64,000 nt of DNA from positions 1 through 64,000 of the forward strand of contig WQWM01000001.1 of the NCBI GenBank assembly GCA_009785335.1. Reading direction: 5' to 3'. Below, in pieces: positions 48,194 through 56,674 of this stretch (position 1 is the first letter of the stretch; every line of letters begins with the position of its first letter). The notes beneath the pieces were generated by a model. It saw only the letters and a program-made list of their open reading frames with translations. It had not been told where the DNA came from and made no database searches. Made by a program: the position numbers and the translations under genes. This DNA comes from Oscillospiraceae bacterium (GTDB lineage: Bacteria > Bacillota > Clostridia > Oscillospirales > Acutalibacteraceae).

Positions 48194-49156
48194 ATGACAA
48201 CCGACTTATTTCTCACCAGCTTATATGGCGGCTTGGGGCTAAGCATGCTCCATGCTCCGTTGGCCATTGGCATTTTCTTGTCTTTGCGCATCATGAAAAA
48301 GCCGGACCTCACCATTGAGGGTTCCTTCGGCTTTGGTGCTGTGCTTGCCATGACCATGCTGCATAATGAACACCACTTCATCATCGCGTTGCTGGTTGCG
48401 ATGTTGGGCGGTGCAGTGGCGGGGCTTGCCACCGCGCTCATTCATACTAAACTGAAAATCGACGGCATCATCTCCGGCTTGCTCGTTACCATGGCCTTAT
48501 TTTCCATCAACCTGTTTGTGATGGACAGCAGCAACATTTCCGCACCGATGGATCGTTTCATCTTCACCCCTGTGCGCGACCAATTGGTGACCTGGGGCGT
48601 TCCAACCTTTAATGCGTGGCTATGGTCACAAGCCATTGTTGGCGCAGCGGTGCTGGCCGTGGTTATCACGGTGCTCTATTTGTTATACAACACAGCGTTT
48701 GGGCTTTCCATTCGCGCCACTGGCGACAACGAACGCATGGCCTGCTCCAACGGCATCAACACCGACAGCCGCAAGCTGGCCGCATTGATTATCGCCAACG
48801 CTATTTCCGGGCTTTCGGGTGCCTTGGTCGCACAACAGCTCAACGGTGCCAACGTCAACAGCGGCGTCGGCACGCTGATTATCGGCCTTGCTGCATTGGT
48901 CATCGGCGAAGTCATCACGCCCAAGCGTGCTGGCATGCTCACACGCTTTTTGTTCATCACGCTGGGCTCGTTTATTTACTTCGCCTGCATTTCGTTAATC
49001 ACAGCTGCCCAGATTCTAGACACCACCTGGACACGTTTGCTCACCGCTGTGCTCACCTTGTTGGCCTTGTGTGTGCCCAAGCTGCGGCAGTTGGTGCCTG
49101 CATGGATAGCAAAACTGCGCCAATGGCTCAGAGCGCGCAAGGGGGTGGCAGCATGA
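48194..49156 (+). CDS. ABC transporter permease
   Basis: A 320-aa membrane protein with about eight to nine helices of the branched-chain-type permease family (BPD_transp_2). LRIMKKPDLTIEGSFGFGAVLA and FGLSIRATGDNERMACSNGI are the family motifs. It overlaps the ATPase start by four bases (ATGA). It partners the substrate-binding protein upstream. Confidence 0.92.
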   Translation: MTTDLFLTSLYGGLGLSMLHAPLAIGIFLSLRIMKKPDLTIEGSFGFGAVLAMTMLHNEHHFIIALLVAMLGGAVAGLATALIHTKLKIDGIISGLLVTMALFSINLFVMDSSNISAPMDRFIFTPVRDQLVTWGVPTFNAWLWSQAIVGAAVLAVVITVLYLLYNTAFGLSIRATGDNERMACSNGINTDSRKLAALIIANAISGLSGALVAQQLNGANVNSGVGTLIIGLAALVIGEVITPKRAGMLTRFLFITLGSFIYFACISLITAAQILDTTWTRLLTAVLTLLALCVPKLRQLVPAWIAKLRQWLRARKGVAA

Positions 49157-49902
49157 TTGAACTGAAAAACATCTCACAAGTGTTTGACAATGGCGTGGAG
49201 AAAAAGCAAGTGTTGCACGAGCTAAACCTCACTATTCCCGAAGGGCAGTTTGTCAGCATCATCGGCGGCAACGGCGCGGGAAAAAGCACGCTATTCAACA
49301 TCATCAACGGCAACTTGCGCCCCAGCACAGGCTCAATTCTGTTTGAGGGTAAAGATATCGCCCGCAAAGGCCACGCTGCACGTGCGGCACTCATTGCGCG
49401 GGTATATCAAGACCCTAACTTCGGCGTTTGCCCCGAACTCACCATCGCCGAAAACATGGCATTGGCGAATTCCCGCGGCAAACTGCGCGGGCTGCAATGG
49501 GCAATCCGAAAAAAAGATCTCGCCTTCTTCGCCAAAAAACTCGCCGAGTTCGATCTCGGGCTTGAGACCATGCTGCGCAAAAAAGCGTCGCTGCTTTCGG
49601 GCGGGCAACGGCAAGTGGTTACGCTGCTGATGGCCGCGCTGCAAAAGCCCAAGCTGCTGCTGTTGGACGAACACACCGCCGCGCTCGACCCCCGCATTGC
49701 ACGGCAGGTGATGGAGATCACCAAAACCATGGTGGAAGAGCAAAACATCACCACCATCATGATTTCGCACAACATGAGCGATGCCATTGCCTACGGTGAC
49801 CGGCTGATCATGCTCAACGGCGGCAAGATTATTCTGGATGTGTGCGGCGAAGAAAAACGCGCACTTACCCCGGCACAACTGTTCGCAATGTTTGAATCTT
49901 AA
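49153..49902 (+). CDS. ABC transporter ATP-binding protein
   Basis: A 249-aa ATPase. Walker A is GGNGAGKST (about 38-46), the signature is LLSGGQRQV, Walker B is LLLLDEHTAALD, and the switch His is in MISHNM. It powers the DUF534-type importer encoded by the two genes upstream. Confidence 0.96.
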   Translation: MIELKNISQVFDNGVEKKQVLHELNLTIPEGQFVSIIGGNGAGKSTLFNIINGNLRPSTGSILFEGKDIARKGHAARAALIARVYQDPNFGVCPELTIAENMALANSRGKLRGLQWAIRKKDLAFFAKKLAEFDLGLETMLRKKASLLSGGQRQVVTLLMAALQKPKLLLLDEHTAALDPRIARQVMEITKTMVEEQNITTIMISHNMSDAIAYGDRLIMLNGGKIILDVCGEEKRALTPAQLFAMFES

Positions 49903-49930
49903 ACATAACCAAATCAAAGGAGTATCTCAT

Positions 49931-50287
49931 ATGCGTAGATTTTTCACAGGCGTTTTGGTGTTGCTGATGGCAGCAGGCATGCTCATGGCGTTCACTGGTT
50001 GCGGCAACGCTGATCCTGAGCTAGTTGGCACTTGGGGATGGGATGTTGACAACAATGTGCAGTACGTATTCAACGCCGATGGCACCGGCAACCGTGGCGG
50101 CTTCGTCGAAGCCAACTGGAACCAAAGTTTCAACTGGCTAATTAGCAGCACTGACATTCTGGTGCTCACCTTCCATAGTGCCGACGTTGGCAACGAAATG
50201 ATGGACTTTACCATCAGCGATAACACGCTCAATCTCGTGCGCCGCGATGATCCCGCCCAAAACTTCAACTACATCCGTATGCCCTAA
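49931..50287 (+). CDS. Small lipoprotein, lipocalin-like
   Basis: A 118-aa lipoprotein (lipobox FTGC, Cys near residue 24). The mature domain, about 90 residues starting PELVGTWGWDVDNN, has the LVGTW strand and GTG loop typical of small lipocalin-like domains in clostridial lipoproteins. AAAGGAG precedes the ATG. It follows the ABC operon by 28 bases, so cotranscription is likely. A terminator follows. Confidence 0.75.
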   Translation: MRRFFTGVLVLLMAAGMLMAFTGCGNADPELVGTWGWDVDNNVQYVFNADGTGNRGGFVEANWNQSFNWLISSTDILVLTFHSADVGNEMMDFTISDNTLNLVRRDDPAQNFNYIRMP

Positions 50288-50303
50288 TCCTTACATCACA
50301 ACA

Positions 50304-50330
50304 AGCACCTCCATGCGAGGTGCTCTTTTT
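50304..50330 (+). terminator. Terminator of the ABC operon
   Basis: AGCACCTC-CATGC-GAGGTGCT followed by CTTTTT. Confidence 0.92.
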
Positions 50331-50406
50331 ATCGCTGATTAAATAATCATTTTTTGATAATTATTACTATTTAATAATTATTTTTAATTTATCGGGTATA
50401 AATCCC

Positions 50407-50435
50407 TTGACATTCGTCTTAAAATGGTGTATAAT
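50407..50435 (+). promoter_or_regulatory. Pyruvate formate-lyase promoter
   Basis: TTGACA (50407-50412) and TATAAT (50430-50435) with 17-bp spacing. The preceding 60 bp is very AT-rich and contains an ATCA/TGAT inverted pair (about 50346-50358), a candidate redox-regulator site. Confidence 0.88.
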
Positions 50436-50468
50436 AAGATAGAAAATAATGATACAGGAGAACCCATC

Positions 50469-52700
50469 ATGAAGTATACACAATGGAACCATTTTATCGC
50501 AGGTCAATGGCAAGATATCGTCAACGTGCGCGATTTTATCGCACGCAACTTCACCCCCTGGCACGGCGACGAATCTTTTCTTGCACCGGCAAGCACAAAA
50601 ACACTGCACGTGTTTGACAAAGTGAAAGACCTTTTCGCGCAGGAACGCGCAGCTGGCGGCGTACTCAGCATTGATGCCCACACCATTTCTGAAGTGGACG
50701 CGCACGACGCGGGCTACATCGACAAAGACATGGAAGTCATCGTTGGCCTGCAAACTGATGCCCCCCTGCGCCGTGCTATTTTGCCGCGCGGCGGCATTCG
50801 CATGGTGCACGCGTCGCTCAAGGAATACGACACCGAAATGCCTGCTGACGTTGACCGCATTTTCAAATATTGCAAAACCCACAACGACGGCGTATTCGAT
50901 GCCTACACCCCCGAAATGCTCGCTGCTCGCCGCAGCGGTGTCATCACCGGTTTGCCGGATGCTTACGGCCGCGGCCGCATCATCGGCGACTATCGCCGTG
51001 TGCCGCTTTATGGGGTAGATGCTCTCATCGAACAAAAGAAAGCCGCCAAAAACAACTGCAAAGCCAGCGTGGTAGACGAAGACCTTATCCGCGCGCGTGA
51101 AGAAATCAGCGAGCAAATCCGCGCACTGGAATCTCTCAAGCGCATGGCAGCTAAATATGGCCATGATATTTCACGCCCCGCACAAACGCTGCAAGAAGCC
51201 ATTCAATGGCTATATTATGCCTACCTTGCCGCTGTGAAAGATCAAAACGGTGCCGCCATGAGCTTGGGCCGCGTGTCGGTTTTCCTGGACATTTACGCCG
51301 AGCGCGATTTGGCAAACAACGTGATTACCGAAGAACAAGCTCAAGAGCTATTCGATCAATTCATCATCAAGCTGCGCATGGTTCGCTTTTTGCGCACCAA
51401 AGACTACGATGCACTGTTCAGCGGCGACCCCACCTGGGTCACCGAATGTCTCGGCGGCATGCACTGTGACGGCCGCCCGCTGGTGACGAAATCCACCTTC
51501 CGCTTCCTGCATTCACTCACCAACCTCGGCCCTGCGCCCGAACCCAACATGACCGTGCTGTGGGCCAATGCACTGCCCGAAGCCTTCAAGAAATACTGCG
51601 CCCGCTTGTCGGCCGAAACTTCGTCCATTCAATATGAAAACGACGACCTGATGCGCGAAAAATTCGGCGACGACTACGGCATTGCCTGCTGCGTGTCCCC
51701 CATGCGTCTGGGCAAGCAAATGCAGTTCTTTGGCGCACGCGCGAACTTGGGCAAAGCGTTGCTGTATGCCATCAACGGCGGCCGCGATGAAGTCAGCGGT
51801 GACCAAGTTGGCCCGCTCATGGCCCCCATCACCAGCGATGTGCTGAACTTTGAAGAGGTGTGGGCACTTTACGACCAAATCTGCGAATGGCTCAGCACGT
51901 TGTACGTCAACACGCTTAACGTCATTCACTATATGCACGATAAATATTGCTACGAAAAACTGCAATTGGCGTTGCACGACGAAGAAGTTGTGCGCACCAT
52001 GGCTTGTGGCATGGCCGGCATGAGCGTGGTAGCGGATAGCTTCAGCGCCATGAAACACGCCAAAGTGCACGTGATTCGCAACGAGCAAGGCTTGGCGGTG
52101 GACTTCAAGATTGAAGGCGACTACCCTGCTTTCGGCAACCACGACCCCCGTGCCGATGAAATCGCCAAAGAGCTCGTGCGCAACTTCATGGCCAAACTGC
52201 GCCGCCAAAAAACCTATCGCAAGGCAGTGCCCACGCAGTCGATTCTCACCATCACGTCCAACGTGGTATATGGCAAAAAAACCGGTGCCACGCCCGATGG
52301 CCGTGCCGCTGGTGAGCCTTTCGCACCTGGTGCTAACCCCATGAGCGGCCGCGACACCAAAGGCCCCGTGGCCTCCATGGCAAGCGTGGCAGGCCTGCCG
52401 TTTGAAGACAGCCAAGACGGCATTTCCTACACCTTCAGCATCATTCCCGCTGCATTGGGTAAATCGGCAGAGCAACGCACGCAAAACCTCGTGCAGCTGC
52501 TGGATGGCTACTTTGGTGAAGGCGGGCACCACGTCAACGTGAACGTGCTTGACCGTGAACAACTCATTGATGCGATGGAAAAACCCGAGCTTTATCCGCA
52601 ACTCACCATTCGTGTGTCGGGTTATGCAGTAAACTTCATCAAGCTCACGCGCGAGCAACAACTTGATGTCATCAACCGCACCTTCCACGCATTTGTGTAG
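50469..52700 (+). CDS. pflB: Formate C-acetyltransferase (pyruvate formate-lyase)
   Basis: A 743-aa glycyl-radical enzyme that splits pyruvate plus CoA into acetyl-CoA and formate under anoxic conditions. The catalytic cysteine pair is in GIACCVSPM (about residue 400), and the radical loop is [10 protein letters not shown] near the C-terminus. AGGAGA precedes the ATG at 50469, which fits the usual N-terminus. The activase gene lies 1.2 cM-scale close downstream (53111), with a small DUF6054-like gene between. Length matches the family (about 740-760). Confidence 0.96.
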   Translation: MKYTQWNHFIAGQWQDIVNVRDFIARNFTPWHGDESFLAPASTKTLHVFDKVKDLFAQERAAGGVLSIDAHTISEVDAHDAGYIDKDMEVIVGLQTDAPLRRAILPRGGIRMVHASLKEYDTEMPADVDRIFKYCKTHNDGVFDAYTPEMLAARRSGVITGLPDAYGRGRIIGDYRRVPLYGVDALIEQKKAAKNNCKASVVDEDLIRAREEISEQIRALESLKRMAAKYGHDISRPAQTLQEAIQWLYYAYLAAVKDQNGAAMSLGRVSVFLDIYAERDLANNVITEEQAQELFDQFIIKLRMVRFLRTKDYDALFSGDPTWVTECLGGMHCDGRPLVTKSTFRFLHSLTNLGPAPEPNMTVLWANALPEAFKKYCARLSAETSSIQYENDDLMREKFGDDYGIACCVSPMRLGKQMQFFGARANLGKALLYAINGGRDEVSGDQVGPLMAPITSDVLNFEEVWALYDQICEWLSTLYVNTLNVIHYMHDKYCYEKLQLALHDEEVVRTMACGMAGMSVVADSFSAMKHAKVHVIRNEQGLAVDFKIEGDYPAFGNHDPRADEIAKELVRNFMAKLRRQKTYRKAVPTQSILTITSNVVYGKKTGATPDGRAAGEPFAPGANPMSGRDTKGPVASMASVAGLPFEDSQDGISYTFSIIPAALGKSAEQRTQNLVQLLDGYFGEGGHHVNVNVLDREQLIDAMEKPELYPQLTIRVSGYAVNFIKLTREQQLDVINRTFHAFV

Positions 52701-52711
52701 GAGAAAATACG

Positions 52712-53047
52712 ATGGCTAAATTTGAAGCACAACTCAACGGAGACTTTCAAACCATCCTGCGCGAAATCGAGCAAGGTATTGTGCAGGGCAGCGCATCGGC
52801 TACGCTAGAAAATGGCAGCAATTTTGACAACGGCAGTTTTCGTTGCGCGGTGCGCGTGTTTGAACGCCACAGCATGGCCAGCAAAAGCCGCGTGAGCATG
52901 AATGTTACGCTGCTGGGCGATGGTCAGCGCGTGTTCCTTTCAGCGATCACCGCAGGAGGAAGTGCAGCGATATTTTTCAAAATCAACACCATCGGCGAAG
53001 AATCTTTTATCAGAGAAATCGAACGCGTTACCGCAAGATTCCGCTAG
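52712..53047 (+). CDS. DUF6054-like small protein
   Basis: A 111-aa soluble protein beginning MAKFEAQLNGDFQTILREIE and containing SVRVFERHSM-like CAVRVFERHSMAS, VSMNVTLLGDG and AITAGGSAAIFFKINTIGEESF, which I recall as the DUF6054 pattern. Function unknown. It is 11 bases after pflB and before pflA, suggesting a link to the pyruvate formate-lyase operon. Confidence 0.72.
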   Translation: MAKFEAQLNGDFQTILREIEQGIVQGSASATLENGSNFDNGSFRCAVRVFERHSMASKSRVSMNVTLLGDGQRVFLSAITAGGSAAIFFKINTIGEESFIREIERVTARFR

Positions 53048-53110
53048 GCAAATATATCACAAGGGCGGGTGAAAATCCGCCCTTTATTTTCACCAAAAAC
53101 AAGGATACGC

Positions 53111-53878
53111 ATGAACGAAACGATAATAGGACACAGCGAAGCGTCGGAGCCGCCCCGCAGGGGCACAACCGGTCGCATCCACCACGTTGAAACTTTCGGC
53201 ACCGTTGACGGCCCGGGGGTGCGCTATGTGCTATTCTTGCAGGGCTGCCCGCTGCGCTGTTTATATTGCCACAACCCAGATGCCATGGATCCCCGCGGCG
53301 GTGAAGAGTGGACAAGCTCCCACGCCGTGCAAGAGGTATTGCGCTATGCCAATTTTATCCAAGGTGTAACATTCTCGGGCGGCGAGCCGCTGCTGCAACC
53401 CGAGTTCGTGCACGAAGTCACACAACGACTGAAAGCACGCGGCCTGCACGTGGCAATTGATACCGCCGGTGCGCCCAACCTCACCCGCTGCAAACCCGCC
53501 ATTGATGCCGCCGACATGCTGTTGCTGGATATCAAAGCCGCATGCCCCGACCTTGCAAAAAAACTCACCGGCCACACCAACGCACGGTCGATCGCCACGC
53601 TAGATTACTGCGAGGAAATCGGCAAGCGGGTTTGGCTGCGCCATGTGCTTGTGCCGGGCTACACCCTCGTCAGTCGCCAGCTGGAGATGCTTGCACGGCT
53701 GTTGCAGCCCTATAAATGCATCGAGCTCATTGAGCTTGCGCCCTTCCATCAACTGGGGGTTGAAAAATGGGCCGCCGCTGGTATGACTTACCATTTCAAG
53801 CACATGCCCCCAGCCGACCCCGCGCAAGTTACGCAAGCCGTTGACTATCTTGAAGACATGGGATTTAAAGTGCAGTAA
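53111..53878 (+). CDS. pflA: Pyruvate formate-lyase-activating enzyme
   Basis: A 255-aa radical SAM enzyme that installs the glycyl radical on PflB. The cluster motif is CPLRCLYC (about residues 42-49), preceded by GRIHHVETFGTVDGPGVR, the normal family N-terminus, and followed by VTFSGGEPLLQ. About 18 extra residues precede it; HSEASEPPRRGTT is encoded by a family E repeat (53131-53166). AAGGATA before the ATG at 53111 is a moderate ribosome site. Confidence 0.95.
   Translation: MNETIIGHSEASEPPRRGTTGRIHHVETFGTVDGPGVRYVLFLQGCPLRCLYCHNPDAMDPRGGEEWTSSHAVQEVLRYANFIQGVTFSGGEPLLQPEFVHEVTQRLKARGLHVAIDTAGAPNLTRCKPAIDAADMLLLDIKAACPDLAKKLTGHTNARSIATLDYCEEIGKRVWLRHVLVPGYTLVSRQLEMLARLLQPYKCIELIELAPFHQLGVEKWAAAGMTYHFKHMPPADPAQVTQAVDYLEDMGFKVQ
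53131..53166. repeat. Family E repeat within the 5' end of pflA
   Basis: ACACAGCGAAGCGTCGGAGC followed by CGCCCCGCAGGGGC. It is read in frame as part of the activase N-terminal extension. Confidence 0.75.
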
Positions 53879-54003
53879 AACTGACAATGCTGAATGCTAA
53901 ATTCTTAATGCTTAATTGTTAATGTTTCGGTGAGGGTTCTAGATCACACGAACGACTAAATATTAGCACTACAAATTATGAATTAAATCGCGAGGTAGAC
54001 GAT

Positions 54004-54915
54004 ATGAAAAAGATTCTTGCTATCCTGCTGGTTGTTGCGCTATTGTTCGGCAGCCTAGTCCTTCCCGTACAGGCGAATACCCGCTCACAACGCGCCGCCA
54101 CGCGCTATCCCGTCATTCTCGTCAGCGGTGCAGGTTTTCGCGACCATATGCTGTTCGACCGCTTCATTGGCTACTGGGGGCGCATCCCCGGCGCTTTGGA
54201 GCGCAACGGCACGCGTGTGTTCTATGGCGGCACCGAAGCCTGGGGCAATGTGGAGGACAACGCTGCCATTTTGCAGGCCACCGTGCGCCGCGTTCTCAAC
54301 GAAACCGGTGCCACACGTGTGAATCTCATCGCGCACTCGCGCGGCGGCATTGAGGCACGCTATATGATTTCCTCGCTGGGCATGGGCGGCCAAGTGGCCA
54401 GCCTCACTACCATCAGCACGCCGCACCACGGCCTGCGCGTGATGGACTTTGCCGAAACCACCACCGGCTGGTTATGGGGCGTTGCCGCCTTTTTTGTCAA
54501 CCTCTGGTTCCGCATCATGGGTGATCGCAACCCCGATTTCTTCAACTCTGTGCGTTCATTCACCACCGGATATATGCAAGCCTTTAATCGCGCCAACCCC
54601 AATGATTCCCGCGTGTATTATCAATCCTGGGCTGCGCAAATGCAAAATCCCTTCAGCGACATCATGTTCGTCGTGCTCAACCCCATCGTGCACATCTTTG
54701 ATGGCCCTAACGATGGCCTTGTGTCCGTTGAATCTGCCCAATGGGGCAATTTCCGCGGCACCATTCGCGGCACAAACTTCCGCGGCATCTCCCACGCCGA
54801 TGTCGTTGACGCCCGCCGCTTCAACTTCCGCCTGTTCCCCAGCGGCAACGGCACCAACGACATGCGCGACTTCTACGTCAACCTCGTCGAAGATTTACGT
54901 CAACGTGGATTTTAA
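54004..54915 (+). CDS. Secreted lipase-like alpha/beta hydrolase
   Basis: A 303-aa exported protein with a signal peptide (cut after VQA, about residue 24). YPVILVSGAGF is the oxyanion strand and VNLIAHSRGGIEARYM the nucleophile elbow (A-H-S-R-G). FDGPNDGLVSVESAQWG carries the acid and FRGISHADVVD the histidine. The layout matches triacylglycerol lipase family I. The 125 bases upstream have no recognised feature apart from family F-like remnants. GAGGT precedes the ATG. Confidence 0.88.
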   Translation: MKKILAILLVVALLFGSLVLPVQANTRSQRAATRYPVILVSGAGFRDHMLFDRFIGYWGRIPGALERNGTRVFYGGTEAWGNVEDNAAILQATVRRVLNETGATRVNLIAHSRGGIEARYMISSLGMGGQVASLTTISTPHHGLRVMDFAETTTGWLWGVAAFFVNLWFRIMGDRNPDFFNSVRSFTTGYMQAFNRANPNDSRVYYQSWAAQMQNPFSDIMFVVLNPIVHIFDGPNDGLVSVESAQWGNFRGTIRGTNFRGISHADVVDARRFNFRLFPSGNGTNDMRDFYVNLVEDLRQRGF

Positions 54916-54916
54916 T

Positions 54917-54961
54917 GTTCTTTTTTGAAAAAAAGAACCAAAAAACTTTAGTCGCTTCGCG
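54917..54961. repeat. Hairpin repeat after the lipase gene (family C)
   Basis: GTTCTTTTTT-GA-AAAAAAGAAC followed by CAAAAAACTTTAGTCGC. Nearly identical to the copy at 56428-56472. Confidence 0.8.
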
Positions 54962-54984
54962 ATGGACGATTATAGAAATAGCAA

Positions 54985-55024
54985 AACCCAACTTCCTGTT
55001 CAACAGAGAGTTGGGTCTCATTTT
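54985..55024 (+). terminator. Terminator downstream of the lipase gene
   Basis: ACCCAACT and AGTTGGGT pair and are followed by CTCATTTTAT. A further hairpin ATTACTTTTTT/AAAAAAAGTAAT lies at 55049-55074. Confidence 0.7.
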
Positions 55025-55078
55025 ATCCAGCTAATCTAGGTTTTTTTGATTACTTTTTTTGCAAAAAAAGTAATGCCC

Positions 55079-55138
55079 GCGCGGCGAGCGCAACTATCGC
55101 GCGGCGAGTGCAACTATCGCGCAGCGAGCGCAAAATCA
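55079..55138. repeat. Three tandem 20-bp repeats at the obgE 3' end
   Basis: The unit GCGCGGCGAGCGCAACTATC occurs at 55079, 55099 and (diverged) 55119. The last copy ends at the obgE stop codon. Confidence 0.8.
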
Positions 55139-56410
55139 CGTCACGTAATCAAACTCAAAGTCGTAGATGGTCACAGTATCGCCTTCCTGCACGCCGTGGT
55201 CTTCCAGTGCGGTGATGATGCCGCTGCTGTGCAACACGCGCTGAAAATGCTGCAAAGACGAGTAGTCGTCCATGTTGCAGGCACGCAAAATGCGCAGCAA
55301 CCAGGGAGCATCTTCCACAAAGAACACGCCGTCTTCTGCCCGCACGGTGAATTTGGCTTGCTCTTTTGGCGCAAGCATGTCGGGGGTGAGCTCCTCCGCC
55401 TCAAAGCGTTTGATGGGCGGCAGCTCAGCGAGCTTGGCGGCCACGGCATTGATGAGTTCCTGCGTGCCCTCATGAATGGGCGCGCAAATTTCATAGTATG
55501 GCAGATCTTGCTGCGCCACAAATTCACGCAAGCGCGTGAGTTGTTCCGACGTGGCTAGGTCAATTTTATTGGCCGCTACAATCTGCGGGCGACCGGCCAG
55601 CTCCGGCGAATAGCGTGCCAATTCAGTGTTAATGCGTTCAAAATCCTCAATGGGATCACGCCCCTCGCTGCCCGCAGCATCCAACACATGCACCAGCATA
55701 CGGCAACGTTCCACGTGGCGCAAAAACGCGTGCCCCAGCCCCACACCCTCGGCCGCGCCCTCAATCAGCCCGGGGATATCCGCCATCACAAAACTGTGCC
55801 CCAAGCCAAGGCTCACCACGCCCAACACAGGCGTGATGGTGGTGAAATGGTAGTCTGCCACGATGGGCTTGGCTTGGCTCACCACGCTAATGAGACTGGA
55901 CTTACCCACATTGGGGAAGCCCAGCAGACCCACATCCGCGAGGAGTTTCAGCTCAAGGGTAACCTCAACGCTCTCGCCGGGGGTACCCGCTTTGGCAAAG
56001 CGCGGTGCTTGGCGCGTGGGCGTGGCAAAGTGGTGGTTCCCCCAGCCGCCGCGCCCACCTTTGGCCAGCTGCACAGGGGCATCGCCCGAAATGTCAGCAA
56101 TCAGCCGCCCAGTTTCCACGCATCTCACCAACGTGCCGCGCGGCACCCGAATGGTCAGATCCGCACCTTGCTTGCCGCTGCGCCTTGCCGCCTCGCCGTC
56201 CGCACCACGCTGCGCGGCATACTTGCGCTTATAGCGAAAATCTGACAGCGTCGAAAGCGTATCACACGCCAGCAGGAAAACGCTGCCGCCATGGCCGCCA
56301 TCGCCGCCGCTCGGGCCGCCCGCCGCCACATATTTCTCGCGGTGGAACGCCACGCAGCCATCGCCGCCCGCACCCGCCGCCAGTGTTACTTTTGCAATAT
56401 CAACGAACAT
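55136..56410 (-). CDS. obgE: GTPase Obg
   Basis: A 424-aa GTPase involved in ribosome assembly and stress or sporulation control. The Obg fold (residues 1-158) is Gly-rich: VDIAKVTLAAGAGGDGCVAFHREKYV. The G domain shows GFPNVGKSSLIS (G1), DIPGLIEGA (G3) and ANKIDL (G4). The C-terminal OCT domain (about 345-424) is present. The ATG at 56410 follows AGAAAGG. It is the standard clostridial form. Confidence 0.97.
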   Translation of the reverse strand: MFVDIAKVTLAAGAGGDGCVAFHREKYVAAGGPSGGDGGHGGSVFLLACDTLSTLSDFRYKRKYAAQRGADGEAARRSGKQGADLTIRVPRGTLVRCVETGRLIADISGDAPVQLAKGGRGGWGNHHFATPTRQAPRFAKAGTPGESVEVTLELKLLADVGLLGFPNVGKSSLISVVSQAKPIVADYHFTTITPVLGVVSLGLGHSFVMADIPGLIEGAAEGVGLGHAFLRHVERCRMLVHVLDAAGSEGRDPIEDFERINTELARYSPELAGRPQIVAANKIDLATSEQLTRLREFVAQQDLPYYEICAPIHEGTQELINAVAAKLAELPPIKRFEAEELTPDMLAPKEQAKFTVRAEDGVFFVEDAPWLLRILRACNMDDYSSLQHFQRVLHSSGIITALEDHGVQEGDTVTIYDFEFDYVT

Positions 56411-56427
56411 GTTATGCAACCTTTCTT

Positions 56428-56472
56428 GTTCTTTTTTGAAAAAAAGAACCAAAAAACTTTAGCCGCTTCGCG
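56428..56472. repeat. Hairpin repeat upstream of obgE (family C)
   Basis: GTTCTTTTTT-GA-AAAAAAGAAC, then CAAAAAACTTTAGCCGC. It lies in the 5' leader of obgE, so here it is not simply a gene terminator. Confidence 0.8.
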
Positions 56473-56496
56473 TGGGATTTTTATAAACGCGTTAAG

Positions 56497-56660
56497 GTGT
56501 TGCCAAGGCCTCCCCCTTGGGGGAGGAGAGCACGTCGTCAGGCGTGCAGGTGGGGGTTCGCCTCGCTTCGCGTGGGATTTTAATGACAAGCTGAAAAAGC
56601 AAGCTTCGGCTCCTTCCTTGGGAAGGAGCTCCCCGAGTCGCGAGGGGTGAGGAAGGTTCG
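56497..56660. repeat. GC-rich repeat cluster between gltX and obgE (family D)
   Basis: TTGCCAAGGCCTCCCCC and GGGGGAGGAGAGCACG are followed by CTCCTTCCTTGGGAAGGAGC and GCGAGGGGTGAGGAAGG. This matches the inverse of the block after valS and parts of the 15231-15373 element. No gene is seen here. Confidence 0.7.
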
Positions 56661-56674
56661 CGGAGCGAGATTTT

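Noticed and set aside
55079-55138. Three 20-bp tandem repeats as a CRISPR or iteron origin
   Set aside because: The repeats are directly adjacent without spacers, GC-rich and unlike DnaA boxes; they look like a local slippage product at the obgE end.
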